From: Isoetes taiwanensis
Taxonomy: Eukaryota > Streptophyta > Lycopodiopsida > Isoetales > Isoetaceae
Assembly: GCA_021234155.1 (NCBI GenBank)
Contig: JAJEKV010000008.1
Span: 21,342,487-21,406,486 of the forward strand
Reading direction: 5' to 3'
Length of the DNA: 64,000 nucleotides
Under the pieces are notes generated by a model. That model worked only from the letters and a program-made list of their open reading frames with translations, was not told the origin of the DNA and did not search any database. Position numbers and translations under genes: made by a program. Shown here piece by piece: positions 11,616 through 20,479 of the stretch (position 1 is its first letter; each line of letters begins with the position of its first letter).

Positions 11616-13564
11616 ATGGATGCCATCGCGCGGGGTAAGCAAAATGCGCGCCAATTTTGATGGCTTACGGTGCCTGTCACATTTTGTTTTTCTTGCTTTC
11701 TTTTAGCCCCGCGAAGGAACGTGCCCCTAAGACCGGACATGGCTGATTGCCAACCGAGGAGGACTTCCATGCTTATGGGTCTATCAAGGGTATACATCCT
11801 CTCAATTTCGAACGGATGTGATTTCTGCAGCAGAGTATAATAAGGTTTGGGACACCAATGGTGTCATTCCCAACAAGACATCCATCGACAAAGTAAGGCC
11901 AGAGCATGAAGAAGCTCTAATTGAACTGTTGAGAAAGATATACCCAGAAGGGTTGAAGAATAGAGAAGTAAGGAAGACGATTTCCTTTATATTTGCATTC
12001 AACAACTGCCAGAGGGCCAAGCAGGATCCAGAAAATTTCAAGGTTAATTGGGTAGCAGTGGCAGCAAAAAGTAGGGCCTATTCGAGCAAGGTCAAGAGTG
12101 AACCCAAAGACCGCCGCCCATGGAGCATAGCGAGAGCCCGGCAAATCAAACAACATTTTGAAAGCATAGCGAAAGGCCGCCCTCGGCACACAGTAATTTG
12201 TAAAATTAGAAGGGAGGTTGTCATTCGTGAGTATCTTGCAATGTGTCCAAAGAAGCATTTGCGGCTTTTATGGGGAAAAATATTTCCGTCCGGAAAGCAT
12301 GATCCAAGATATGCGGGATGCCCTAAAAATGCAAAGCCAGAGTGACCTAGTGTCAAAGAAGGAACAGCTGCGACAATCTCGAGCAAATGGCACCTTCTTT
12401 CTACCGGCTGAGGGGAAGTTGAAGACCATAAAGGACAATATTGCACGTCTTCAAGCTAATCGGGCCAGATCCTAATGCAAAAGTGTCTCTCGAGATTCAT
12501 TCTTTGGAGAGGGAGAAAGATATGGCGAAAGTATATCTTTGAAGTCCCTACTTGAAATGGGGGGTGGGCCAATAGATCAAACCATGGTACAAAAGGTGGC
12601 TGCACTAACTGTTGGGATTGCCAACAACGAGTCCCTTCTTGCAAAAGCCCAAGTGAACACTTACAGAATGTCACCAGGTTGAGGGAGATGACCAAGAGAA
12701 ATGATCAGCTGGTCAGCATCACTCCAATACCATTAGATTGCCAATTGGAGATGAGGAGAGATGCTCCACACAGTGGTCTTGCATTCGAGGATGATTACAC
12801 CCTCGGCTGCGGATGAAATGTGGACATCATTATCACGTTAGGCGCCTCGGTTGCTCATGGAAAAAGGATTTGTCTCGAGTGTGCGAGAGACCATTCCTCT
12901 GAGGGTTAGTGCAGGAAATAGATAAGCTTAATCTGATAAAAGCGTGAAGTGTTATATGTTGGAGCATCTCACAAAACCGAGAACAAGATAATTGATGTTG
13001 ATGAGCATGTAGCCACAACTCCTGATAGCAGCACGAAAAGGAAACATGTCAACACACCAAGAAGTAAAAGGACCCCAGGATCAGCCAAGCACAAGTCCAC
13101 AAGGGTTCAAACTCCACAGCCAAGACATGGGAAAAAAGGTACATGCCTATTTTCAGGCTCTCAATTTGAATTGGCAGCATTAGAAGATGTTGTAGACATT
13201 GGATAGCAAACTACCAATAGCTTCAACACACCTGCAAAGACCGGGCGGAAAGCGTCTTTGGAGACACCAAAGCATGCAGAATCCAAGGGAGATTCATAGT
13301 ACTGATGGTGCCAACAATTATATTATAGTTCCAAATTCTGCAGCTGCCTCTACAAAGGCCTCCTCTAACACTATTGCTGTAGGGAAGGAAAACGATGGCA
13401 AAGATGTCGACAAGCAGGTTCATACAGTCGCTAAGCAGGTCAGCATGTTGACACGGTCAAGGGCCAGGAAGGTTGTGGAAGAAGAAAGTGAGGGTGAGTC
13501 AGAAAATGATCTTGATGAGGACGTCCCTATAGAAGTAGCATTTGGAAAAAAAAAACAAGGCTAA
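11616..13564 (+). pseudogene. Element-borne protein of unknown function, basic N-terminal part and acidic C-terminus
   Basis: A possible start at 11616 (MDAIARG) runs to a donor GG|GTAAGC, and an acceptor TTTTAG precedes CCCGCGAAGG at about 11707. Readable blocks follow. The first is MISAAEYNKVWDTNGVIPNK, EHEEALIELLRKIYPEGL and VNWVAVAAKSRAY (intact frame 11818-12345). A shifted frame then gives KKEQLRQSRANGTFFLPAEG (12218-12475). Near the end comes RSRARKVVEEESEGESENDL (13199-13564). Frame changes lie near 12200 and 12480. It looks like a nuclear protein with a folded, basic N-terminal half and an acidic tail. I do not recognise the family. Confidence 0.4.
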
Positions 13565-14365
13565 TGTAATTTTGCCATATGTATTTCAGGCAGGCAAACC
13601 TTGATTTTGCAAGACAACCCTAAACCATCAGCCAAAAGGTTTTTGTTCAAACAATTAATATATTTGATCTCTGTTTTATTCCACCTTTAATGTGCAAATT
13701 TTGGTTTGGATTATTCATTTCAATGCTTTGGCAAAATCGACAAAGCAACACAGCAATGGTTTCCCCTGAGATCTAGATTCTTCTATCATAGTTCTTAAGG
13801 TGAGTAGATGATCAAGAGTTGAAAACCCCCTTCTAAATCCAGCTTGACCTCTGGCTCTTAGATTATGCTCCTCGCCCACTTTGTAAGTTTTAGATCAAAG
13901 ATCTTACCAAAGAGTTTTGCTAGTATTGGAACGATCATTCTGAAAAAGAATTGCTTGGCGTGATACATCCCCAAACTTATGTATTGGGTGAATGAGGCTA
14001 GTGAATACTTAGTGAATGGATGAAGAAGACAATACAGATAAAGAAGTGCCAAAGACAAACTCTAACATACAAAGGTGCCTGTTATCCATTACATTCGAAT
14101 GTGTATTCTCTACAAATTTCGGTTGGTAATTGAGCTCATCCTTGCATGCATGAGAACAAGGCAGTGTCGTGGATGAAGACTTAGAGGACAAAGGCAATGC
14201 AAGGGTTACCGATAGCCGAAAAACACCCATACATTAAGGGGCGGAGATACCTCTGCGCAGATGTATCTAACTATGGCTATCGGCGACTCTCCATCATCCG
14301 GTAGCAAAGATAAAGCGAGTCCAACAGTCGCAAAGAACGCCCGAAGATTTGACGTTCAAAGACAC

Positions 14366-14388
14366 GATATCGTCCCCGGGGCGATATC
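14366..14388. repeat. 23-bp near-palindrome GATATCG...CGATATC
   Basis: GATATCG and CGATATC flank TCCCCGGGG, giving an almost perfect palindrome. It lies in a short GC-rich island ahead of the GTGCAC repeats. No function can be assigned. Confidence 0.5.
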
Positions 14389-14477
14389 TTTGCCTCGCCA
14401 ATCAGCGTACCGCGCCACCCGTGGCGATATGCGCCAACGTGTGAAGCGGCGGGTAGCCCCTAGGGGGCAACTTGCAA

Positions 14478-14640
14478 GGAATGTGCATTTATTAATGTGC
14501 ACATTTAACCATGTGCACATTTATCTAGGTGCACATTTTCCCATGTGGACACTTTATGCCAAGTGAATGTGCACATTTACCAATGTGCATATTCATTAAT
14601 GTGCACACCTTTCCATGTGGGCACATTTTGCCACCTAGCC
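14478..14640. repeat. Degenerate ATGTGCACATTTA repeats
   Basis: Roughly eight degenerate copies of a 17-20-bp unit built on ATGTGCACATTTA..C follow one another, each with a GTGCAC palindrome or a one-base variant. They sit just upstream of a TATA-like TATTTAAGG and an AGGGTTTT-rich leader, so they could be promoter elements of the outer transposon or of another insertion. Confidence 0.6.
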
Positions 14641-14699
14641 ATTAAAGGCAAGTGGGCCCATTCCCAATTATCCCACATGCCAAAAGGGGATAATTGGAA

Positions 14700-14780
14700 A
14701 CCCTAGCCAACCCCCTTGTCTATTTAAGGAGGGAAACCCTAACTTGCCCATTTTTCGTTTCTAGGGTTTTAGAGCTCTGT
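14700..14780 (+). promoter_or_regulatory. Promoter-like segment: TATTTAAGG and AAACCCTA/TAGGGTTTT boxes
   Basis: TATTTAAGG at 14721 is preceded by AAACCCTAG and followed within about 50 bp by AAACCCTAA and CTAGGGTTTTAG, motifs common around plant start sites. No convincing reading frame follows except a short one near 14871 (ATGGTTGAGCTCAAG). It may also be a fragment of an LTR. Confidence 0.3.
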
Positions 14781-15028
14781 TTTGGCTGCCCCAGGGGTCA
14801 AAACTGCCTCCCAGACTCTGTCTGAGCGAATTGCCCCATTAGTTTCCCTTGATTCGAGCAGTTTAGCAGGATGGTTGAGCTCAAGGTCAGGAGGAGGAAC
14901 TCAAGGATCAGGTATTTCGTTAATTTAATAGCCTAAACCATCTTCTAGTCATTAAATCAGTAGGTTTAGCCTATTAAATTGCCCATAGCAGCCCTCTAGA
15001 GCTCCAGATACCAGACTCTAACTAAAGA

Positions 15029-15058
15029 AACAAGGTTTAAAATGAAACGCACTTATTT
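15029..15058 (+). repeat. Left TIR of inner element
   Basis: It begins AACAAGGTTTAAAATGAAAC and ends GCACTTATTT. A short self-complementary stem, AAACGCACTT / AAGTGCGTTT, follows within 20 bp. It is matched at 29 of 30 bases by the inverted right end. Confidence 0.8.
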
Positions 15059-15477
15059 AAGAAGTGCGTTTGAAAGATTCCTTTATAAAAATTGGAAACT
15101 TGAAAAAAATGGACAAAATAGGGAGCAAAATAGATTGTTGAGCAAATAGCATTCGAAATACCCCAAAAAAAGCAACATTTTTGAAGCCTTTTCATTTTTT
15201 AAGAAGGGCAAAAAAAAAAAAAAGCTTGTTTTGAGGAGAAAGACATTACATTTAAAAACTCATTAAGTATTTGTTGTTGAAAATAGAAGGAAATATAGTT
15301 TTGTGTTTTTGCAAGCTTAATATAAGTACTAAGAAAATCAAACATAGAAAAGAGAAAGAGTCTGAAATCATGAATCAAAAAAAGAATTGTTCTAATTAAG
15401 CATTGTTGAAGAGACAAAGTTTTCAGTTGAGAAATCTTCATCAAAATATATTAAAATTAAGTAACACATAGATTACA

Positions 15478-16029
15478 ATGAAAGATAGTTTAAAATGTCG
15501 TTCTCAGATAAATTTATACGGAGGTGGCTCTTCCCAGTCCACGGGACTCTCTCTCCCCTTAGGATCGGGTCTCTTGCGAGGTTATAATAGCGTAGACCCC
15601 TCCCGATTCCAATGGTGCAGTCTGCAGTCGTTTCTGGGCTCGGGCACCACAGGGCTCCAGATCGATTTTAACTCCACCTCCTCATTTCTTCTTCCCGTAA
15701 GTGGAGGCTGGATTTACGTATATGTGCCTTTACATCGCAAGCACCATTTTTGCTCCCAATTGCGTTTTCATCGGAAAGGATTCACAAGAGCTTATCACGG
15801 TCCCGATGAAACTTATTTTGTCAGGGTCTATGTCGACGGAGACAACATTGCGCCGCAGCAAGGGCGAAAAGCTGGCTGTGGTGCACGAGCGGAAAATCGT
15901 CTAAGATCCGGTCCCGTGGCTGAGAAAACCATCAGTATCAAATTATTTATAAGTTATTTGTGGCCGATAATGGGACACCACAGCCTTTATTTGTGGTCTC
16001 TTAATTTTGCAAAACCGCCGGGGAACTAA
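15478..16029 (+). CDS. Unassigned reading frame at the left of the inner element
   Basis: A 183-codon frame starts at 15478. A second overlapping frame (15701-15904) reads ETTLRRSKGEKLAVVHERKI and looks more protein-like. Which frame is real is unclear, and both may be relics separated by an indel. No domain is recognised. It precedes the first palindrome cluster. Confidence 0.2.
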   Translation: MKDSLKCRSQINLYGGGSSQSTGLSLPLGSGLLRGYNSVDPSRFQWCSLQSFLGSGTTGLQIDFNSTSSFLLPVSGGWIYVYVPLHRKHHFCSQLRFHRKGFTRAYHGPDETYFVRVYVDGDNIAPQQGRKAGCGARAENRLRSGPVAEKTISIKLFISYLWPIMGHHSLYLWSLNFAKPPGN

Positions 16030-16248
16030 AACGCATTGCGGGGAGGAGTCTTTTCATTCTCGCATTATTAAAGTGAACCATGGTTTTTGGCGCGTCTGTT
16101 GTAAAACCCTATGTGAAAGTGCTGAAACAACTTACTAAGCGGACCACCACCATGACCCTTAACGTTTGTTTTAAGCCTGCCAAACAGCACAACAATGAAA
16201 TATTAGTAAAATAAAAACAAGGAAAATAAGTTAGCTCAGTAGTGTGGC

Positions 16249-16406
16249 GGTATAAATTTATACCAGGGTTGCCTTGCGGTATAAATTTATACCAGGGTTG
16301 CCTTGCGGTATAAATTTATACCGGCTGCAAGCCGTATAAATTTATACAGACATTGCCTTGCTATATAAATTTAAACCTTAGGGCGGTTGTGGTATAAATT
16401 TATACC
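16249..16406. repeat. Palindrome cluster 1 (six copies of GGTATAAATTTATACC or variants)
   Basis: Three exact copies stand in a 29-bp tandem array with spacer AGGGTTGCCTTGC (16249, 16278, 16307). Two degenerate copies and one more exact copy at 16391-16406 follow. It lies downstream of, or in an intron near the 3' end of, the minus-strand ParB-like gene. Confidence 0.85.
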
Positions 16407-17486
16407 GTGGAGTTACTAAAAGAAAAGCGTTAAATGTTAAGCTTACCAAATGGAGTTTTCAAAGCCAGGCATTCTGAGGGCGGCTCCCATAGGTTTAAGC
16501 ACCGACATTGTTTGTAGGTCGAATGGAAAATAATGACCCTCGGTTAGCGGATGATAAGGTGACTTCCTTTAGGCCTTCAAAAAGAGTGGACTTGCGTCGT
16601 GAAAGCCTCCTCGTCCAAAAAGCGTCCTTAATTTTGAAACCATAGGGAATATCGCAATGCATAATGTGAAGTTACGCTTCTCCAAAAGTGTCCCCGGCCA
16701 CCGTCGCGGTCACCCTCAACAACTCTGTACATGCGGTCTGACCAAGCGTTGTAAATCTTTCATAAGAAGTGTCAAAGTCGCTAGTGGCGACCTCCTTTCC
16801 CATTCGATTGCCTTAAGTCTACGCCTCTCTTCCTTGGCCCCTCTGAACCCGGGTTTAAAAATCGGCGGGGAGCCCCTTTTTCTTGTTCTCGTAAGAATAT
16901 TGTGAGAAAAGGCACAAACACGTAACATATTTTTAGCAAAACTTACCCGACCACTAAAGTTAACGGTGCTCTCTAATAATACTATCGATTGGGTACAACT
17001 TGGGTAGAGAAGCTTGCACTCCTCCCAAATCCTCAAGGTTTAGCCGCTTCATTAACTTTCGGCCCGGCGGGTAACAATGTCTTTTTCGGACCGCAAAGAG
17101 AAACATGTTTGTAAGACCGAGAAAATGTAGAAGAAACTGGCATTGCAAATGTGGCTTACGTCTTAGCTTCCTTGGCCATTTCGTCTAATGTAAATTCCTT
17201 GGCCCGACTTTTCCAAAAGGCGAACAAAATTTCTTTGCTTTTAATCCACAGAATCAAGGCCCTGCGTCGGTACAATGCTCATATTTTTTTCTGTTTTAAT
17301 TCTCCACCCTTTTTGGTTTTTCCTTGCGGGCTGGCTTGCTCTTTAAGCTCACCATCTTGAACATACAAAAATTCTTTCTTGAAGATCCCACACTGTAAAT
17401 GGACAAGCGCCATTAGTTTAGTGTTGCTTAGCCGTAAGAGAATATGTTGCGGTCTACTTTCTAAACACGCGATGGTGTGTAGTCAC

Positions 17487-17843
17487 GGTATAAATTTATC
17501 GTCCCACGGACACGGGATAAATTTATACCCGTAGCCGTATAAATTCGGCGGTACTCGTGCCTGGTCGCGTTGGTATAAATTTATACCGCGTTGCCCACGC
17601 CATAAATTTATACCGTGCCCGCCACCTGATATAAATTTATACCCGCTGACTAGGCACGTATAAATTTATACCGCGACTAGGACGGTATAAATTTATACCC
17701 GTCTCGGGCCACCTGATATAAATTTATCCGCGACTAGGCACTCCGGTGATAATTTATTGTGCGTCATCTGATATAAATTTATACCGCCCACTAGTCGCCA
17801 GATATAAATTTATACCATGGGTCCGGATATAAATTTATACCGC
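17487..17843. repeat. Palindrome cluster 2 (about 13 copies), inside an intron
   Basis: Copies recur every 25-35 bp with GC-rich spacers such as CGCGACTAGG and GCCACCTGA. Exact and one-sided variants alternate. The cluster lies within the intron I infer at 17393-17907 on the minus strand (donor CAA|GTAAGA at 17907, acceptor TTTACAG|TGTGGG at 17392). Confidence 0.85.
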
Positions 17844-18903
17844 GGGTAAGGCACTTGTAAAACACGCTTAAACACTACAAAACATAGAAAGAAGAGCGAC
17901 TTCTTACTTGACCATCTCGAATGCCGGTGAAAGTAGTTATCGTGATTGCTTTTGCCGCCATAATGGGCTTCTTATCATAGTCATAGCTGAGGCTTCGATC
18001 GCGCGGGTTTCTCGAAGCTCCTGCGGCTTGTTCTTTTGCTTTTTTAAAATCCTCTCCATACATTTTGTTTAAATTCCACGTACTCACGCGATTGCATGAA
18101 ACGGATCTTGTCTATTAAACTCATTTTTAATCACGAAGTCATTATCGAGATTATGACTCGCGGCAATGACTTTTGCTTCTTCATCTGTTACACCAGCGTA
18201 TATATGTGCTTCTCACGGCTCTTCCACACGCCGTTCTGGCTTTCCTCTTTTGCTAGTTCTTTCCTTGCCTTGTAACTATGTGTGCCTCCAAGAACGTAGT
18301 ATGTGTAATCTTGAAGTCGACCTTCTTGTAATCTTTTAGTTGGTTGCACCGACTCCTGTCCACCATAACAACTAGTGGCGACACATGGGCATGAGGGGTT
18401 TCTTCTCATTCTTTGTTTCGATTATAGCCACATGTGCCGCGATATCGACTTCCCGGGACTGTAGCTTTTCGACCCCATCTTCATTTTTAGGTGGCCTCTT
18501 AATGGTGCTCAATGTCAAAGAAATAGTTTGCTTTAGCGGTTTAGTGTCATTCACCGGCTTGAGAATAGCACTTGATTTATCTGCGGGCTTCACAACAATA
18601 TCTGCTCCCGGGGCCTTCAAGAGCCACATTTGACTCCTCTATAGTCAAAGCCTTTGTGCCTCTAGATTTCTTTTTTGTAGGAGCACTGTGTATCTACTCT
18701 GAGGGAATGCTTTCTACCCTTTCCCTTTGTTACCACTTGGTTCCTCTTCCTCTTCTTCTTCTACTTCCCTCGTCCTTCTCTTCAAACTCTTGATAGGAGT
18801 CAGGGTACCGAGACCTTTGACCAACTTTGTTTCTTCGCCAAAGCACAACCGACATTAAAATGTCCACTATATATGTAATCACGGGGTTAAGTTAGGAAGA
18901 TGT

Positions 18904-18919
18904 GGTATAAATTTATCGT
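18904..18919. repeat. Single palindrome copy
   Basis: GGTATAAATTTATCG, one arm slightly degenerate, lies alone between two exons of the minus-strand ParB-like gene (18961-19377 and 18372-18629). Confidence 0.7.
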
Positions 18920-19543
18920 AAAGACACTAAACAATACTTACATGGCCACTCTTGTAATTGTCAGCCAATTACTCTTGCACATCTTTGGGTTTGCACATGC
19001 TTATTCAAGCATTTTACTTTCAAGAACGCAGAAGACTTTTCCCCCTTGTCATGCATGCACTTCATTAAGATTTCATCATCGACCTCGTAGCAATAAGGTT
19101 GATAATTTCGCCCGGCGAGGGGGTAATAATCGTCACTCTTGTACTTGCCCTTCTCGATTGATGACACAAGTAAAGGTGCGCCTCGGTGGGTTTGCTCTCT
19201 CTTGCACCCTGTGGACGCACCCACGCCCTGGTCTTTCGGCCAGAGGTAATGCGTGGCTCTATTGGTGCAGCCTTTGATGATGGCCTTGTTTACAAACTTG
19301 ATCCTGGGGCTGGAAAAAGCGTAAAAGAAGGCCATTTTTATGCAAGAAACGTAACCTTTTTCGACCTTTTGTACCATAAAAACGGTAAAAAATAGAGGCT
19401 AAAAGAGCATAAAATCTACACTAAATTATCACTTTATTTGTGTTATTTAAGCTTAAAACGCAAGAATATTACTGAAATTTTAAGGTTTGCGACACTTTCT
19501 TTAAGCACTAGACACCAAGATTCCAAAATGGTGGTTACGGATC

Positions 19544-20017
19544 GGTATAAATTTATACCGAAACCGAGCGGTATAAATTTATCTCGGCTGGAAACCACCG
19601 ATCCCGTATAAATTTATCTGCGCTGGTGCTCGGCGGTATAAATTTATACCGTTCGAAACGATCGGTATAAATTTATACAGCGTGTGCTCCAGGTATAAAT
19701 TTATAATGGATTCGGGACACGGTATCGGTTTCATAATTGCTCTGCCGCAGTGCTCGGCGGTATATAAATTTATCAGAATTTGTGTGCGGGCGGTATAAAT
19801 TTATCAATATCATTATCGATCTGAAGCACCTGGCGGTATAAAATTTATACCGATCGAATTGCTATATCGGTTTAAATTTATCTGCGTTCCAGGCAAGCGG
19901 TATAAATTTATACCGCCACTTATATGGGTATAAATTTATACCGATTCAATTTCGAACGGTATAAATTTATCGTGCTCGTCGGTATAAATTATAACCATAT
20001 CGGGTATAAAGTTATAC
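19544..20017. repeat. Palindrome cluster 3 (about 16 copies)
   Basis: Exact copies occur at 19544-19559 and several later positions. Others have one intact arm (GGTATAAATTTATC) or a one-base insertion at the centre. Spacers are GC-rich and share GTGCTCGGCGG. It lies upstream of the first recognised exon of the ParB-like gene and between it and the divergent plus-strand gene. Confidence 0.85.
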
Positions 20018-20279
20018 CGTAAATTTACACTCTAGCGCATTAAAACAAAAGAGAAACTAGAACGATGCGGGTAGTATTTTGCATTGGCCATGGCAATTAT
20101 AGACCAGCGTGATAGGCGTTCGAGAGAGCAAATAAGGGGTATATAAGCCTTGCTGTGGCCGACATTTCCGGCTGCGTATATAGAAAATAGGCGGCCGGCC
20201 GGCTTAAGTACCTCGCTAAGTGCGCTTCATATAGCGCTTCTCCATAAAGTTTTCAATACAAAAGTATGCGTGAGTTTTA

Positions 20280-20420
20280 GGTATAAATTTATACCGCTCT
20301 ACGTTTCTATGTTGCCCTCCCTCGTATAAATTTATACCATCTCGTATAAATTTATACAATCGGGTAGCCTTTAAGTTTTTCTTCCGATAAATTTATACCC
20401 CTTAATATAAATTTATAAAT
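20280..20420. repeat. Palindrome cluster 4 (about five copies)
   Basis: The exact copy GGTATAAATTTATACC is at 20280-20295, followed by variants to about 20420. It ends about 60 bp before the ATG at 20480 of the plus-strand recombinase candidate, so it sits in that gene's promoter region. Confidence 0.85.
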
Positions 20421-20479
20421 CGTAATTTCGAGAGAAAAGAGCGCGAGCCTCCAACTCGATTGTTGAGCTTCCTCCCCCG

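Larger units (their letters stand above)
16716..19377 (-). pseudogene. ParB/sulfiredoxin-fold-like protein of the inner element, spliced and frameshifted
   Basis: Reading from 19377 down, an upstream exon contains KYKSDDYYPLAG and YQPYCYEVDDEILMKCM. A second exon (18629-18372) contains KPADKSSAILKPVNDTKPL. After a frameshift come RLQEGRLQDYTYYVLGGTHS then YKARKELAKEE (18409-18188). After another shift comes IYAGVTDEEAKVIAASHNL, followed by DNDFVIKNEF. This order, a GG.H..KA.KEL motif and then a TDEEA..IA..HNL block, parallels the GHGR..AA and LTDEEALELALIEN motifs of ParB N-terminal domains. The exon ending GIRDGQ splices at CAA|GTAAGA to CGIFKKEFLYVQDG, over an intron full of palindromes. 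Lysine-rich exons continue to about 16716. ParB is an inference from motif order. Confidence 0.55.

Noticed and set aside
14448-14475. A third copy of the hairpin element at GCCCCTAGGGGG
   Set aside because: Only about 18 bases (GGGT.GCCCCTAGGGGG) resemble the element. The hairpin and flanks are absent, so a chance palindrome is more likely.
16249-20420. Palindrome clusters as a CRISPR array
   Set aside because: Spacers are irregular in length, the repeats are short and vary in their arms, and the context is a plant transposon with no cas-like genes.
16249-20420. Palindromes as ordinary TATA boxes
   Set aside because: Each contains TATAAA on both strands, but about 40 copies, some inside an intron, are far more than core promoters need. 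They may still act on transcription.
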